Source: Rhizophagus irregularis
Taxonomy: Eukaryota > Glomeromycota > Glomeromycetes > Glomerales > Glomeraceae
Assembly: GCF_026210795.1 (NCBI RefSeq)
Contig: NC_089452.1
Coordinates: forward strand, 1,364,001-1,428,000
DNA length: 64,000 nucleotides
Reading direction: 5' to 3'
Shown here: positions 1 to 11,411 of the stretch, piece after piece
Position numbering within the stretch: the first letter of the stretch is position 1
How the letters are laid out: each line of letters begins with the position of its first letter
Position numbers and translations under genes: made by a program
The notes under the pieces: generated by a model
Databases searched by the model: none
What the model was told of the DNA's origin: nothing
Seen by the model: the letters and a program-made list of their open reading frames with translations, nothing else

Positions 1-571
1 AGTACAATCTTCATTTACTTTTGCTTCAAGTTGAGAAATTGTAGAACAACATCTTGAAACAGAAATATCAACAATCATATCAATACTCTATTTAAAAAGC
101 TTCTACTTGCTTTAATTTATATACAACCCTTTATTGCAAGTAATTTTTTTCCAGAAGTTGATAAAATAATCAAAAAATATGTCACAAAACTGATTCACGA
201 ACAAATGTATGAATAGTCAGTACTTTATAAGGCATATTAGATATCTTTAAATGAAATCAATTATGATGAATTTGAACCAATAGTCATGAACCTCAAAAAA
301 CATCTAATACCAAAATTTTCTTAAAAATAGATGAATACCGTGAGATGTATTTACAATCAGTAAGTCTAACTTTTTTAAGAATACGTCGCATAGTTATAAC
401 AGAAATAGGCTGTTTTGTACGGGATGTCCATACGGTCGAAAGTTTTCTTGAACAAAACTGATCTTTTTTAGCAAAATCTTTGAGCTGAGGAATTAAAAAA
501 TGGTGGACGACCAGTTCTTTTTTTTTTTTGTGTTAAAGAATGAGTTTCATGAAAACGTTTTATTATATCAT
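1..571. other. Intergenic; decayed coding-like stretch
   Basis: No intact gene is visible. Between about 165 and 330 one plus-strand frame reads like protein (KLIHEQMYE, then ISLNEINYDEFEP) but is cut by in-frame TAG codons, so it is probably the relic of a gene or transposon I cannot name. The ORF that starts at 500 runs into the neighbouring MITE and is not a gene. Confidence 0.35.
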
Positions 572-698
572 CCCTGTAAAAAATCTGATCCGTGTTTTAT
601 CTTTCCATGTTTTTCCGTGAATGTATCATTTTTCACGGAATTTTTATGGAAGACACGGAGAAATAATGGAAATATACGGATAAAAATCTTTTATAGGG
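572..698. repeat. MITE, copy 1 of a three-copy family
   Basis: The element is bounded by imperfect terminal inverted repeats, CCCTGTAAAA on the left and TTTTATAGGG on the right. Its interior (CCGTGAATG, CACGGAATTTTTATGGA, ACGGATAAAA) recurs near 3350-3505 and 33691-33840. The short flanks both read CAT, a possible 3-bp target duplication. It has no coding capacity. Confidence 0.6.
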
Positions 699-1345
699 CA
701 TTAACGGTAGTATTCCCACACCCCAAATTTTTAGCAATAGTGCGGACTCGATTGTCCACGTAAATAAATAAGATGCATTATTTACATCATAACAATATGT
801 CATGATCTACTATCTGCATAACCGTAGATTTTTTGGGTAAGTGGCTTCATATTTTCAGAAAGTTCTAGAAAAAATGGGTTTTGGGAGTACAAAATTATGC
901 ATTGTTACGTCATAACAATATGTCATGGTCTGCATAATTTTATCAAACCGGATATATAATAAAATGATAAACCTCTTTAACATACTTATATAGTTCTCAA
1001 AGAGCGGTTGGTTTCGGAAAAATGTATGATGCACATTAACACACAAGTATCGAACGATGATCAACATATGCATCATAAATTATCCAAGAAATAGTACTAC
1101 TTTCTTTCTTTGGCAAATATACAAAGAAACATTTTCATCACAAAGAGAGATATTTTTTTTTTCATAAAAATTCAATGGATGCCGTACAACTCCTCGGAAT
1201 TAAATAATTTAACTTATGAAAAAATAACTAGACAGCAATTATTAGAGGAAAACTTATAAATATAACACATAACAGTCATGGATTTTTATCAATATTCCTT
1301 AAAATATAACAATAAAATAATCGTAAATAAAAGCATTTAATTAAA
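699..1345. other. AT-rich intergenic stretch
   Basis: I see no gene. The segment CATAACAATATGTCATG occurs twice, at about 787 and 906, as a short direct repeat. A minus-strand ORF at 855-1076 has no recognisable domain and no coding-like composition. Confidence 0.4.
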
Positions 1346-3085
1346 ATGATAAGAATTATTTTAATTGTGATTTTGATTTATTATTTTATTATCACATTTT
1401 TCCATTCAAAAACACTAATAATATGGATCCCATTTTCTCAAATAAAATGTTTAAAAGTAAAAGCAAGAGGTCATTTTGGCATTATATACCGAGGTATTTG
1501 GATAGATAAAACTGTTGCTATAAAGAAATTCTTGGACTCAAAAGATTTTGATGCATATTTTTGGAATGAGGTATGTACTGTTGCAGTTTTTTTTTTCTTT
1601 AAATGATTTTTGGGAATTTATTATAATTATTAAAATTATTAGTTAAAATCACATTGCAAGTGCTGTGGCTGCGGATGTATTAATAGGTGTTACGGTATTA
1701 CAATGGATCCAAAAACCAAAGATTATATGTTAGTGCTACAATATGCAAAGGAGAATTTACATGAATATTTACAAACTAATTATGTCAAGATTACATGGAA
1801 AGAAAAGGTTGAAATGTTATATCAAATATCAATTGGGTAAATAGTATACAGTATATTTAAAATAAACCAGTTTGTTAACCAGATAACCATTGAACATAAT
1901 TTGAGCCAGTATTAAACCTTTCGGTCAGAATTATTTCTTTTTATTCTCAAATCATACTAAATTAGCCAAATATTTAATCCTGGACGTAATTATGTTTTAA
2001 TGAATTAATCTGTTTTAAATTATGAAGATGTCAATAACCTCCGCGCGGTGATCATAACCGCACCAGCATTAGGGCGGAGTTTCATGACATTTTTAATTCT
2101 GCCCAAAATTCTATCCTAATTCTGGTAAGGTGACAATCACCAGCGGATATTTGGCAATACTCTTAAATTATTACACACTCTACATTTATATTAAATTAAA
2201 ATATTTAAATTTTTTATTTAGAGTTAAAAGAATTCATGACGCAGATTATACACATGGGGACTTGCATAGTGGAAATATACTGCATCAAGAGAATCCTAAT
2301 AATAAAAATTATCAAATTACAGATTTAGGAAGGGCGCAACCCGAAGATAATCCTAGTAATGAGATATACGGTATAATACTTTCATTATGGAATACTAACA
2401 GAGGTAAAAATTTTATCAAAAAAGTGATTTTTTTCATACTGGAATTATATTAATTAAGAATGAATATTGTTCATATATTTCAGATATAGGATTATGTGTA
2501 AATGAAACAAAAGTTTATGGAGTTATGCCTTATATAGCACCTGAAGTATTGAGAGGAAAGAAATATACTCAAGCAGCGGATATATACAGTCTTGGTATGT
2601 TAATGTATTTTATAGCCACTGGAAAACAACCTTTTTACGATTGGCCACATGATCAAGTTTTAGCAATATGGGTATGCGAAGATCATAGACCCGAAATAAA
2701 TGAACCAGAGGCACCAAAATGTTATATTGATTTAATGAAGAGATGTTGGGATTTAAATCCAGATAATAGACCAAAAATAAATGAAATAATTGAATTAGCG
2801 GGTTATTTAATGATTTTGAACAACAGCAACATAATGAAATTGGAAGGCAATTGAAAGAAGCCGAAGAATATAGAAAAGAAAATCCTTTATCAATTGATGT
2901 TATTCAATCAAATACTCATTCACAAGCTATTTATACATCTCGATTACTAGATATTGATAATAATTCAGTAGAAATTATAGACCTAACAGAGTAAGTTATG
3001 CTAAATTTTTAATACAATTATTTTATTTAGTTTACTAATTGAATCACATTATTTATGCAGATCTACGGACCAAAAATACGAATGA
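1346..3085 (+). pseudogene. Decayed tyrosine-kinase-like protein kinase
   Basis: This is a kinase of the expanded Glomeromycotina TKL type. Exons can be placed at 1346-1570, 1643-1836, 2222-2370, 2484-2990 and 3061-3085. It keeps a glycine loop (ARGHFGIIYRG), the ATP-site lysine (VAIKKF), a catalytic loop HGDLHSGN (the usual HKD/HRD is HGD), IAPEVL, and the family tail QAIYTSRLL. Two defects are visible. The reading frame breaks by one base near 2800 (it stops at 2854, while the tail continues in another frame). The activation segment also appears twice: ITDLGRAQPEDNPSNEIY in exon 3, then DIGLCVNETKVYG in exon 4. The hydrophobic N-terminus is probably not native, since relatives start with a Cys-rich region. 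Intron 2 is unusually long (385 nt). It is most likely a recent pseudogene, although alternative exons cannot be excluded. Confidence 0.75.
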
Positions 3086-3249
3086 GTCGAAAAATATTAA
3101 ATTAAAAAAAAATTGAACCAGGTGTAAAGTTTAATGATGTTCAATTCTTGCCTGCTTTAAAAATTCTGTATATATAATATAAATATTTTCTATGTAATAA
3201 CCAGTAAATAATCCAATAAATAAAGAATAAATAACATAATTATTAATCT

Positions 3250-3349
3250 TTAATTATACATTCCAATACACTCAGTATTTTCTTGAACTAAAATTCCAGT
3301 AAGTCTGTAACTTGTATAATATGCTTGTGGATGTTTTGTTCTTGTACTA
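3250..3349 (-). pseudogene. Antisense kinase C-terminal tail relic
   Basis: The reverse strand reads KHPQAYYTSYRL and ends at a TAA after IGMYN. This matches the C-terminal tail of the local kinases (SHPQACYTSRLL at about 20.3 kb). The upstream part is missing because a MITE (3350-3505) sits exactly at the break. It is a fragment of a gene once transcribed opposite to the neighbouring kinase. Confidence 0.6.
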
Positions 3350-3505
3350 CCCTGTAAAAAAAGTTGATCTTTTTTTTATATTCCGTCTTTTTTTCGTAAA
3401 AACTCATATTTCCTGAATTAATAACCTTATATTGCGTGTTTGGATCCGCGAAAGACTCATTTTTATGGAGTTTTTACAGAAATAACAGATAAAATTATTA
3501 TAGGG
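3350..3505. repeat. MITE, copy 2
   Basis: It starts CCCTGTAAAA and ends TTATAGGG, with interior homology to copies 1 and 3 (TCCGCGAAAGACTCA, GGAGTTTTTACAGAAATAAC). It interrupts the antisense kinase tail. No coding capacity. Confidence 0.6.
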
Positions 3506-4496
3506 CATTTTGGAATAAAAAATATACTAATATCAAAGTCGTTGGTTCATATTATAGACACTTGCAGTTTTTATAAAAAAAAATTCTAATTTTTATAACT
3601 TGTTCAAACATATAGTATAATATTTTAAAATTTTATTTTTGGAAATCGTTCCAACTAATACAATTAATAGTTACTATTAATATTATTTTTAATTTTTTAT
3701 AATTAAAAATAATAGATACTGACAGATTATTTTTTATAGTTTATCTCTTGTTATTATATTATATTTACTATATGTTAAAACATAAACTATATATATTATA
3801 TTTGGATTTCTTGATGGTTCGTTTTATAGGATTAATTTCTTAATAACTTTTCAATAACATGGAATCAATTAGTATTTAAAAATTAGATATGAACAGGGAT
3901 CTTCCGTTATTTATAACAATACAGTATACGGTACTAAAATTCAAATTTTTATTTTAATTAGAATTGGATAAAAAGAAAAAGAGCGAAATCGAAAAAATTT
4001 AGATAGATGAATGTTTTTTTATTGAAGATTTTATTGTAATGCAGCTATTAAATAGATTTCAATTTAAACAAATACGCTAATTAACTTATATAGCTCCGCC
4101 CTTCATATGCCGGTTTTTAGAATTAGGGTTAATATTAGAATTAGGATTAGGGTAAAGGGATTATAATTATTAGGATGAATGACAAATAAAAGGTAAAAAT
4201 TAGAATTTTCTACATATAATAAAATTGTCCCAAGAATAATTAACGTGGAAAATTTCTAACCAAATCATCTAATTTTTACTGTATATCAGATATATAACCC
4301 GGCAAAATAATCCGGTTGCGGTATCGTATGACATAAAAAATCAATTGTTTTAAAAATTTATTAAATTTTGATTGTAATAACATGCCCAATAAAAGCTTGA
4401 GGAATCTAAATATACTTTGACAGAAATAAGGGATATCTAAAAAAAGGGGGTCAAGTTTATAAATAATTTTTTATTTCACATATATATTATTATATG
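3506..4496. other. Intergenic AT-rich DNA
   Basis: No gene is visible. Two TTAGGG-like words near 4130-4155 are isolated and do not form a telomere-type array. Confidence 0.4.
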
Positions 4497-4574
4497 GATA
4501 TTGTACGGTGTTGTATTTATATTGGTTACCGTCACTTCATGACGTTGACCAATATAAATACACCGTACAATATC
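4497..4574. repeat. Near-perfect hairpin with ~35-bp arms
   Basis: The left arm (GATATTGTACGGTG...ATTTATATTGG) is answered by its reverse complement in the right arm (CCAATATAAATAC...CCGTACAATATC) across a loop of only a few bases. The arms differ by one 3-base indel and two substitutions. It may be the core of a foldback element, or a fold-prone site about 430 bp upstream of the kinase start. Confidence 0.7.
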
Positions 4575-4587
4575 GTAAAATATCTAT

Positions 4588-4726
4588 ATTGTCGCACGGC
4601 TAAACTATCAATATTCGATATTGTTCGCAAATAAACCAATATTGTACGCAGATAAACTATTGATATCAATAATGAAAATATCGGTCAAATAAATCAGCGT
4701 ATGATCCTATAGGGCCGTGCGATAAT
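4588..4726. repeat. Short inverted-repeat element (MITE candidate)
   Basis: Ends are ATTGTCGCACGGC on the left and GCCGTGCGATAAT on the right, 12 of 13 bases complementary. The interior repeats CAATATTGTACGC-like and GATATTG words also found in the adjacent hairpin, so the two may be one compound element. Confidence 0.5.
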
Positions 4727-4839
4727 TTTAACTAAATTTCTCTTGGTTTATACCTTTTTAAGTAATTTAACAATAATAATCACCCTTTTCATACAAAAGC
4801 AGATCAACAAAAAAAGGCAATACAAGTACAAAATTATCG

Positions 4840-4990
4840 ATGAATCGGAAAAATATGGTCCGAAAAAAAGAAGTAACGATAAACATCGTTGAATAATTTT
4901 TTTTAGGAAAAAAAAATACGGTAAAAAAAATTTCTTTTTTAAATAAAATGCAGTAAAAAAAATTTTCTTTTTTTTTTTGTAAGTAAAACG
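4840..4990. repeat. A-rich 5' flank shared with the kinase at 49 kb
   Basis: The text GGTCCGAAAAAAAG followed by poly-A runs with CGGTAAAAAAAA resembles 49.12-49.15 kb (GGCCCGAAAAAAATG). The two flanks precede the two most similar kinases in the window, which suggests the flank was duplicated with the gene. Confidence 0.4.
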
Positions 4991-5008
4991 AATTTTAAAA
5001 ATAAACCA

Positions 5009-6451
5009 ATGGGAACCGAAATTAATAATTTAAATTGTTTGTATTGTAATAAATTTTTTTATGAAGAATTATGGTGTAGAGAATGTGACCCACAAAGATT
5101 AATGCAAGGATGGACCAGTGGAAATCCGATTATTGATAAGTGTATAAAAGATACTATGTATAAAGCAGCATTGGATATGTATCTTGAATGGGTACCATTT
5201 GATAAATTTACAGATATAGAAAAAATTGGTCAAGGTGGATTTTCCGAAGTATATTCTGCAACATGGCTTACTGTTAGACCATTAATATTTTATTATGGTA
5301 AAACTTTTAAGGTCGTTTTGAAAAAGTTAAATGGATCACGGAACATATCAGATAGATATATAACCGAAGTACGTTTTTATACTATACTAATCTATTTACT
5401 TTAATGAGTCCTAATAACTAATTCAAAAACTTATTGTAAATATAGCTTTTTTTACATTGGAACTTATATAAACATACTGGTTTACGTTTTTTTGGATTAA
5501 CAAAAGACCCGGAAACTAATGATTTTATGATGATTATGCAATATGCCGAATATGGAAGTTTGAAACAACATCTTTCAAATAATTTTAATAATATTTTATG
5601 GAAAGATAAAGTTGAAATATTATTTTTTATGTCACTTAGGTTGGGCTGTGTACATGATTTAGGATATTTTCATAAAGATTTACATAGTGGAAATGTCCTA
5701 CAATATAATGAATCTGGGATACGACTTCCTAAGGCTTCTATTTCAGACTTTGGATTATGTGGACCAGCAAACGAACAGAACCCAGATAATAAAGTATATG
5801 GAGTATTGCCATATGTTGCTCCAGAAGTCTTGAACAAAGAACCATTTACAACATCTGCCGATGTTTACAGTTTTGGCGTAATTATGGCTGAATTATCCTC
5901 CGGAAAACCACCTTTTCACAATAAAAGACATGATTTTAATTTAGCGTTAGCCATATGTGATGGACATAGGCCAGAGTTTGGAAGAGGAACTCCTGAATTT
6001 TATAAAAAATTAGCTTATAAATGTATGAATGCTAATCCAAATGAAAGACCAACAACTCAAGAATTATTTGATATAATTAATATTTGGCGTTATTCTATGA
6101 GTACTAATAGGTTATATTATGGTCGTGAGTTTGAAAAATTTGATAATATAAAAGAAGTACTTAAAGCAGATTTTGAAAAAGCTAATGAAGAAATACCAAA
6201 CATTTCAACTTCATTTGAAACGGATCCTGATGCTGTTTATACAAGTAGAGAATTAACATTTGACAATCCTTTACCAAGGCCTGTTAATTCGTCAATTATT
6301 ACTTCTTATATTAATAATGATAAAAGTAATAAAATTATTTTCTATTTAACTTCTTATTTATTTATTTATTATATAAATTATTAATATTTTATTATTTTTG
6401 TTAGTTCGCGGCTCTCAAATGTTGGAATTATCTATAACTCAACAAATTTAA
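5009..6451 (+). CDS. TKL-type protein kinase with N-terminal Cys motif
   Basis: Predicted cytosolic serine/threonine or dual-specificity kinase, 428 aa. Exons are 5009-5368, 5446-6325 and 6405-6451. All phases close, and the splices match its paralogue at 49.3 kb. Residues 10-26 hold C-x2-C-x9-C-x2-C, a likely zinc knuckle, followed by GWTSGN. The kinase domain has the glycine loop GQGGFSEVY, the lysine in VVLKK, catalytic HKDLHSGNVL, the metal-binding SDFG and the VAPEVL segment, then the tail YTSRELTF. The start ATG (MGT) is shared with the paralogue. If the last intron is retained, the frame runs on to 6384 with an unconserved hydrophobic end, so the spliced end is preferred. Substrate unknown. 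All catalytic residues are present, so it appears active. Confidence 0.85.
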
Positions 6452-8206
6452 GTGGTAACTATTATAAACTGAACGTAATTTTCTATTTAATAAATGATAC
6501 TAATAGTATTATTATATTTCTTATTTCTTTAAGATGATAGAATTGATGATAAAAATTAAGTGGAATGATTCAATGAATTGAATATTCAGATTTTATTCTA
6601 TAATTTTTCTTATTTTTATATTTATTTTATTTTATTTTATTTCTCTTATCTTTATTATTTTAAAAATTTCAATTTAATTGTAACAATGATTATTTTATAA
6701 TAAATATTTGGCATATGATATTTTATCAAGAACGAATATTATTAACTTTGATAGGGTAAATCGTCTTTATTAAAAAAAAAACACAAGGAATTTACATTTA
6801 TACATTCGATTATCGTTGCAATGGTTTATACCAAAAAATATCATTATATAAAAATTAGGGTTATTATTATCAGTTATTTATTTGGAGGAAGTATCAGCCA
6901 AAAACCGTTATCAACCATCTAATAAACAAGTTATTGTTCGGTCATTAGAAATACTGCGGTGACCAATAGGAATTAATGTTATTTAAAATCCCACATATTT
7001 TTAATCGACTGAACAAATAACAGATATTCACGGTTTGTTCACCAAATATTCTATAATCTGAAATTTGTTTTATACTCGAGATTCGAGATAAAAGTAGTTG
7101 AGCTTGAAAATATTAAATAAAAAATTATAACTAGGCTGACTTGGAAATTATCGTTGACGAATATTTTTATTAGTTTTGAAAAATAATTAAAATATTTTCG
7201 CTTATACCAACTGAAAGTTTATATTATAATTTTATGGGGACCTAAAATGTAATTTGTTTATTAACCATGTAACGAAAACCGACAATATGGTATATGGTAG
7301 GTAAATCATGCGAGATCATTGAACCATTCGACTTATGCTGCGGGTGTGTCACCATGCCCAGAATTTCCGGTCTAGTAAACCGATAATATATGATTATCAA
7401 ATTGATCATTTTTAATCTTTTGTAACGACAAATATGTACGAAATAATAATGTATGGTTATTTGATTTCTTTTAATATACTTAATATACGGAATAATTTTT
7501 ATAAGAATTAATTAATTATCAATATTTATAATTTAATAGTAAAAACTTAGTGGATTTGTTTACTAGAATTTATTCAATTATTGATTAAGTGATACCGATA
7601 GATGAAAGGGCTAGGCGCTTACAAAAATTTCTTCGTATCGTAAATGTATCAATAAAAATGTCAACTAAAAGAATTATTTAATGAAAATATCCTATCTTGC
7701 AACGACCAAGAATATATACAGTACATAATTTGAATTTTGTCAATAACAAATATTCCTAAATATAAATGTTTATACAAAGCAATATTGAAAATTAATTAAA
7801 ATTAATTGTAATAAAATTAAAAATTTGTAATGATTATCTCCTCAATTGTGAATTATAAAAAATTTTTGTAATATAATTGATATAATTGTCATCAATAAAA
7901 AATTACGATAATAGATAACAAATAGAACATATTCTTTGTTAAATCCTTTCTTAGTTTATGTTATTGACCTGATTCATAAGACCAGTTATGATCGATCCAG
8001 TCAAATTCTGATTGAAGGACCATCTTTTAGAACCAGATTTGACCGGCGTATTTAATTCAGGCGTCTCAGCTGAAATATTCTCAATTATATTTATTATAAA
8101 AGGAACTCAAGTTTGAAAAAAAAGCGTTAAACCCTAAAAGATCATTATTGATTTTTATTAAAAAATTTTACAAAAAACCTTTCCTTTTATTTTTTATAGT
8201 TTATGC
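6452..8206. other. Long intergenic region, no gene seen
   Basis: About 1.75 kb of AT-rich DNA with stops in all frames. Its first 100 bp still resembles the last exon region of the related kinase (GATGATAGAATTGATGAT at about 6533), a relic of the fourth exon used at 50.9 kb. Otherwise I see nothing. Confidence 0.4.
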
Positions 8207-8300
8207 TTAGATAGACCTTGGACTCGAGTACAAAACGAGCCAAGAATTTTTTTGACTCGAAAAGTAACTCGAACAAAATCATAGTGCAGGCCAAAATTAA
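8207..8300. repeat. Truncated copy of the GACTCGAGTC-type MITE
   Basis: CTTGGACTCGAGT, AGCCAAGAATTTTTTTGACT and CGAAAAGTAACTCGA align with the left half of the element at 15782-16114. The right end is missing. Confidence 0.55.
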
Positions 8301-8650
8301 CTGTGATTTCGCACTAGAGTTCACGGTCATTTGATTTTCCTCATTTAACGGTGACGTAACCAGCATTATCGATCACATGCTATTGAGCCATCGAGTTCCG
8401 AAAATAAGCAACACATAATTGTGGCCAATTACTATAATGCTGGTCAAGATATTATAATTCTGGCCAATGTTTCTAATTTCGGGATTGCTTACTTTCGAAG
8501 TAATATGAAATTAACTAAATTAACTTACATCAAGTTTATATGATATATACATCAAGTTATATATTAATTAGAGTAAATTAAACAGCAATTTAATTTTATT
8601 TTATTTGGTTAAAAAAGTGCATGTACTACACTGTGAAATGTGAATGTACC

Positions 8651-8665
8651 AGAACCTTCGTGAAT
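8651..8665. promoter_or_regulatory. Heat-shock element 1
   Basis: AGAACCTTCGTGAAT has three perfect alternating nGAAn units (GAA, TTC, GAA), the binding pattern of heat-shock factor. It lies about 290 bp upstream of the HSP20 start codon. Confidence 0.7.
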
Positions 8666-8703
8666 TTTATTTTCACGTGATATGTCACGTGAGAGAAATT
8701 ACG

Positions 8704-8718
8704 TGAAATTTCCAGAAA
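8704..8718. promoter_or_regulatory. Heat-shock element 2
   Basis: TGAAATTTCCAGAAA again gives three perfect alternating units. Its position about 235 bp upstream of the HSP20 start, next to the first element, supports induction by heat-shock factor. Confidence 0.7.
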
Positions 8719-8838
8719 TACAAAATTCGAGCTAAAATATTTTTACCTTGGTAAAAAAGATAATTGTATTATCTAATAAAATGACTAAAAAATTTCATGA
8801 GAGAACTAGAAATGTCTAGCAAGAAAACCTCTTGGAAG

Positions 8839-8846
8839 TATAAATA
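8839..8846 (+). promoter_or_regulatory. TATA box of the HSP20 gene
   Basis: TATAAATA about 105 bp upstream of the ATG, followed by an A- and C-rich leader typical of highly expressed fungal genes. Confidence 0.6.
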
Positions 8847-8951
8847 CATCCCGAGTTCGACGTTCTCTCAGGACAACAATTTCATCAAAATAAACAACAA
8901 AAAAATCAAAAACCTTCACAAAACATTCAAACAAAACATCAACTACACAAA

Positions 8952-9452
8952 ATGGCACTTTACAATTGGAATTTAGAAAGCGATGTTAACCGTATTTTCG
9001 ATGATTTCATTAAAGATTTGAACGTAACTAGACGTGGTGGTACTCGTTCTAACCGTGTGAATAATACCTTCGTCCCGTTAATGGACGTTCACGAAACTGA
9101 TGATGAATTTCTTTTCAATACGGAATTACCAGTATGTATTTAAAACCACTTTTTTTTACAAAATTCTTTACGTCTTTTTAACATTATAATTTTGTAGGGA
9201 TTGAATAAAGATCAAATTAACGTTGATGTTCGAGACAACACTCTTACAATTTCTGGTGAAACCAAAAAAGATAAAAAGTATGAAAAAGGAAGTACCCATA
9301 TTCAAGAACGTTCCTATGGTTCCTTCTCCCGTAGTATCTCATTACCTCCGAATGTAAAAGCAGATGATATTACGGCCAAATTTGAGAATGGTCTTCTTGA
9401 ATTGAAACTTCCCAAGACTGCTCCCTCCGGAAAGAAGATCACCATACAATAA
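8952..9452 (+). CDS. Small heat-shock protein (HSP20 / alpha-crystallin)
   Basis: ATP-independent holdase chaperone that binds unfolding proteins in the cytosol, 144 aa, the usual length of the family. Two exons (8952-9131 and 9198-9452) join in phase 0 at ELP/GLNKDQ. The alpha-crystallin domain spans about residues 43-144: PLMDVHETDDEF opens it, then VDVRDNTLTISGE, the YGSFSRSISLP strand, and the signature AKFENGLLELKLPK near the C-terminus. The N-terminal arm has the usual aromatic start (ALYNWNLESDVNRIFDDF). The promoter carries two perfect heat-shock elements and a TATA box, so strong heat or stress induction is expected. It looks intact and is richer in G and C than its surroundings. Confidence 0.95.
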
Positions 9453-9899
9453 ATTTTTTAGTAATTTAGTATAACTTTTTAATAAGTGCGTTACTTATAT
9501 TCTTCATATATTTACATTTTTTTTTAACGTAAAAAAAATTTCATTTCATAAATATATATGTATAATTTTGTAAAATCATTCATTCATTCATTTTTTTTTT
9601 CTTAAATAAAGACATTTTTGATATATTTTTTTTAACTCAAAAGGTGTGCCCTTTAAATTGTTTTAAAAATTTAAGGCCTTTAGTTCGTGTGTCTTATTGA
9701 TCAGCTGATCCGCTGAGCACAAGCGTTCCCATAATTAATTTTAGCGAATAAAACTTGAACCTTACCAATAAAATTAACTCAAAAAAAGTATTCAAAGATA
9801 ATTTAACAATAATAATAATTTATTTATTTAATATAAAAATTTTTAAAATATTCGATAAAAAAAAAAAACTCCATTATTTCCATTAAAAAATAATTTCAT
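9453..9899. other. Convergent 3' intergenic region
   Basis: Lies between the HSP20 stop and the stop of the minus-strand F-box gene. It holds T-runs, AATAAA words (about 9606 and 9747) and CATTCATTCATT. These fit polyadenylation regions for both genes. No gene. Confidence 0.4.
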
Positions 9900-11060
9900 T
9901 TAAATCCATTCAAAATCTTTACCGTATAAACAATTTTTGTATTTTTTAATTATTCCCACCTCTTTATATTTTTCTACCAAATCTTTTGTATCTTTCATTC
10001 GACCTACTTGTAATAACATAGGAAATCTATTTTTCCAATTATCAAGAAATAATTTTAAGGAATCTAATTTTGGAGGTATATAAGAATAAATTTTAAATTT
10101 AAATAAACTAATAGGAGAAGATTTAGTTAATATTTCAAATAATTTATCCCAATCAAATGCATCTGCTGTACTACCAATAATAAACAAACCTTCTAAATAT
10201 TTACAATTAATTAATAAATTTTCTAATTCAATAATATTACTATTTCTAAATAATAATTTAAGATATTTAAGATTTGGACAATTTTGATAAATAACTTGAA
10301 TAATTTTTTTATTACTAATATTATCATGACTTACATATTCAATTATTATTTCAGTAAGATGTCCATTAGTATTTTCAATTAGATTTGTTAAAGTATTTAT
10401 TGGTACACGACTCGCAGTTAAAATTTTTAAACGATGTAAAGATAAATTCTCTAAATAATTTCCAGTCAAGATTCTATAATAATCATTATCCAATTCCAAT
10501 GTTTTCAAATTTACTAAAGATATTCCAGCCATAACCTTATCATTTATACTAGTATTACAACGTAAAAATTCAATTTCTGAAAAGCAACGTTTAATTCCAG
10601 GAATAAGATTTATTTGATAATCAAATTTATTAGGTATATAAAGATGAGTAATTTTCATATTCTCATTAATTAATAAATTAAATATTTCTTTTTGAATAAG
10701 TGATATTTTTGATTTTTTATAACTTCTATAATTATTAAAAATCATCCTTTGAATTACTTCTAAATTCAAATGTCTACAAAAACTTATATAATTAAATAAA
10801 GGTTTTTGATGACGATATGATTTTTTTAATAATTTACGTTTTTTTAATATATTTCTTGAATCTTCTGATAATTGTGAAATTAATACATTTATTAATGATT
10901 TTTCTTTATCTCTCTTTAAACATTTCCAAGGATCTCTCCATAAAATTGGAATACTTGTTTCACACCATGTTTTATTAACAAAAATACATGAACGAAGAAG
11001 AATCTTTTCATTATCTTGAAGTTCTTCAAATATCAAATAAAGAATATCCTTGTTTAACAT
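9900..11060 (-). CDS. F-box / LRR-like protein
   Basis: Substrate-recognition subunit expected to bind Skp1 in an SCF ubiquitin ligase, 386 aa, single exon. Residues 1-45 form the F-box: LNKDILYLIFEELQ, then SCIFVNKTWCETSIPILWRDPW, the form typical of the large Rhizophagus family. The rest has degenerate leucine-rich periodicity (NLKYLKLLF, LENLLINCKYLEGL) and the conserved C-terminal end YGKDFEWI, shared with its paralogues at 11.4 and 14.0 kb. The start is fixed by alignment with them. It is divergent from the next F-box gene across a 351-bp shared intergenic region. The substrate is unknown. It appears intact. Confidence 0.85.
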   Translation of the reverse strand: MLNKDILYLIFEELQDNEKILLRSCIFVNKTWCETSIPILWRDPWKCLKRDKEKSLINVLISQLSEDSRNILKKRKLLKKSYRHQKPLFNYISFCRHLNLEVIQRMIFNNYRSYKKSKISLIQKEIFNLLINENMKITHLYIPNKFDYQINLIPGIKRCFSEIEFLRCNTSINDKVMAGISLVNLKTLELDNDYYRILTGNYLENLSLHRLKILTASRVPINTLTNLIENTNGHLTEIIIEYVSHDNISNKKIIQVIYQNCPNLKYLKLLFRNSNIIELENLLINCKYLEGLFIIGSTADAFDWDKLFEILTKSSPISLFKFKIYSYIPPKLDSLKLFLDNWKNRFPMLLQVGRMKDTKDLVEKYKEVGIIKKYKNCLYGKDFEWI

Positions 11061-11411
11061 TTTTATTTTTTTTTTTATTTAAAAAAATTTTTTTTTTGTG
11101 AAAGTGTGCAATAATGATCATCACGATTGGTAATACGTAATATATCGTATTTATATTTGTTGCAATGTTGTACAAAAATGTTGTACGTATTTAATTTTGT
11201 TACGCTTTTACGTAATTGAAGTTCATGTCGATGATGTAGATCATCAACCACATGAGCAAACTGTTATTTATATTTTGTGGTACATAACAAGTGGATGTAC
11301 AGGTTGTACAACAATATCATCATCTCACAAACAAAAAAAAAAAAAAAAAAAAAAAATACCGTAACGCCCATGTAAAATTTTTTTTTTTTAAAAAAAAAAA
11401 GAATAAAAAAA
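11061..11411. promoter_or_regulatory. Shared upstream region of two divergent F-box genes
   Basis: Contains long A and T runs close to both start codons (26 A from about 11333) and a GC-richer middle with repeated TTGTAC and ATGTTGTAC words. No TATA box is clear. Both genes must take their promoters from this interval. Confidence 0.4.

Noticed and set aside
500-763. 87-aa ORF
   Set aside because: It covers a MITE; no protein-like content.
4120-4165. TTAGGG-like words suggesting a telomeric repeat
   Set aside because: Only a few imperfect, non-tandem copies inside ordinary sequence.
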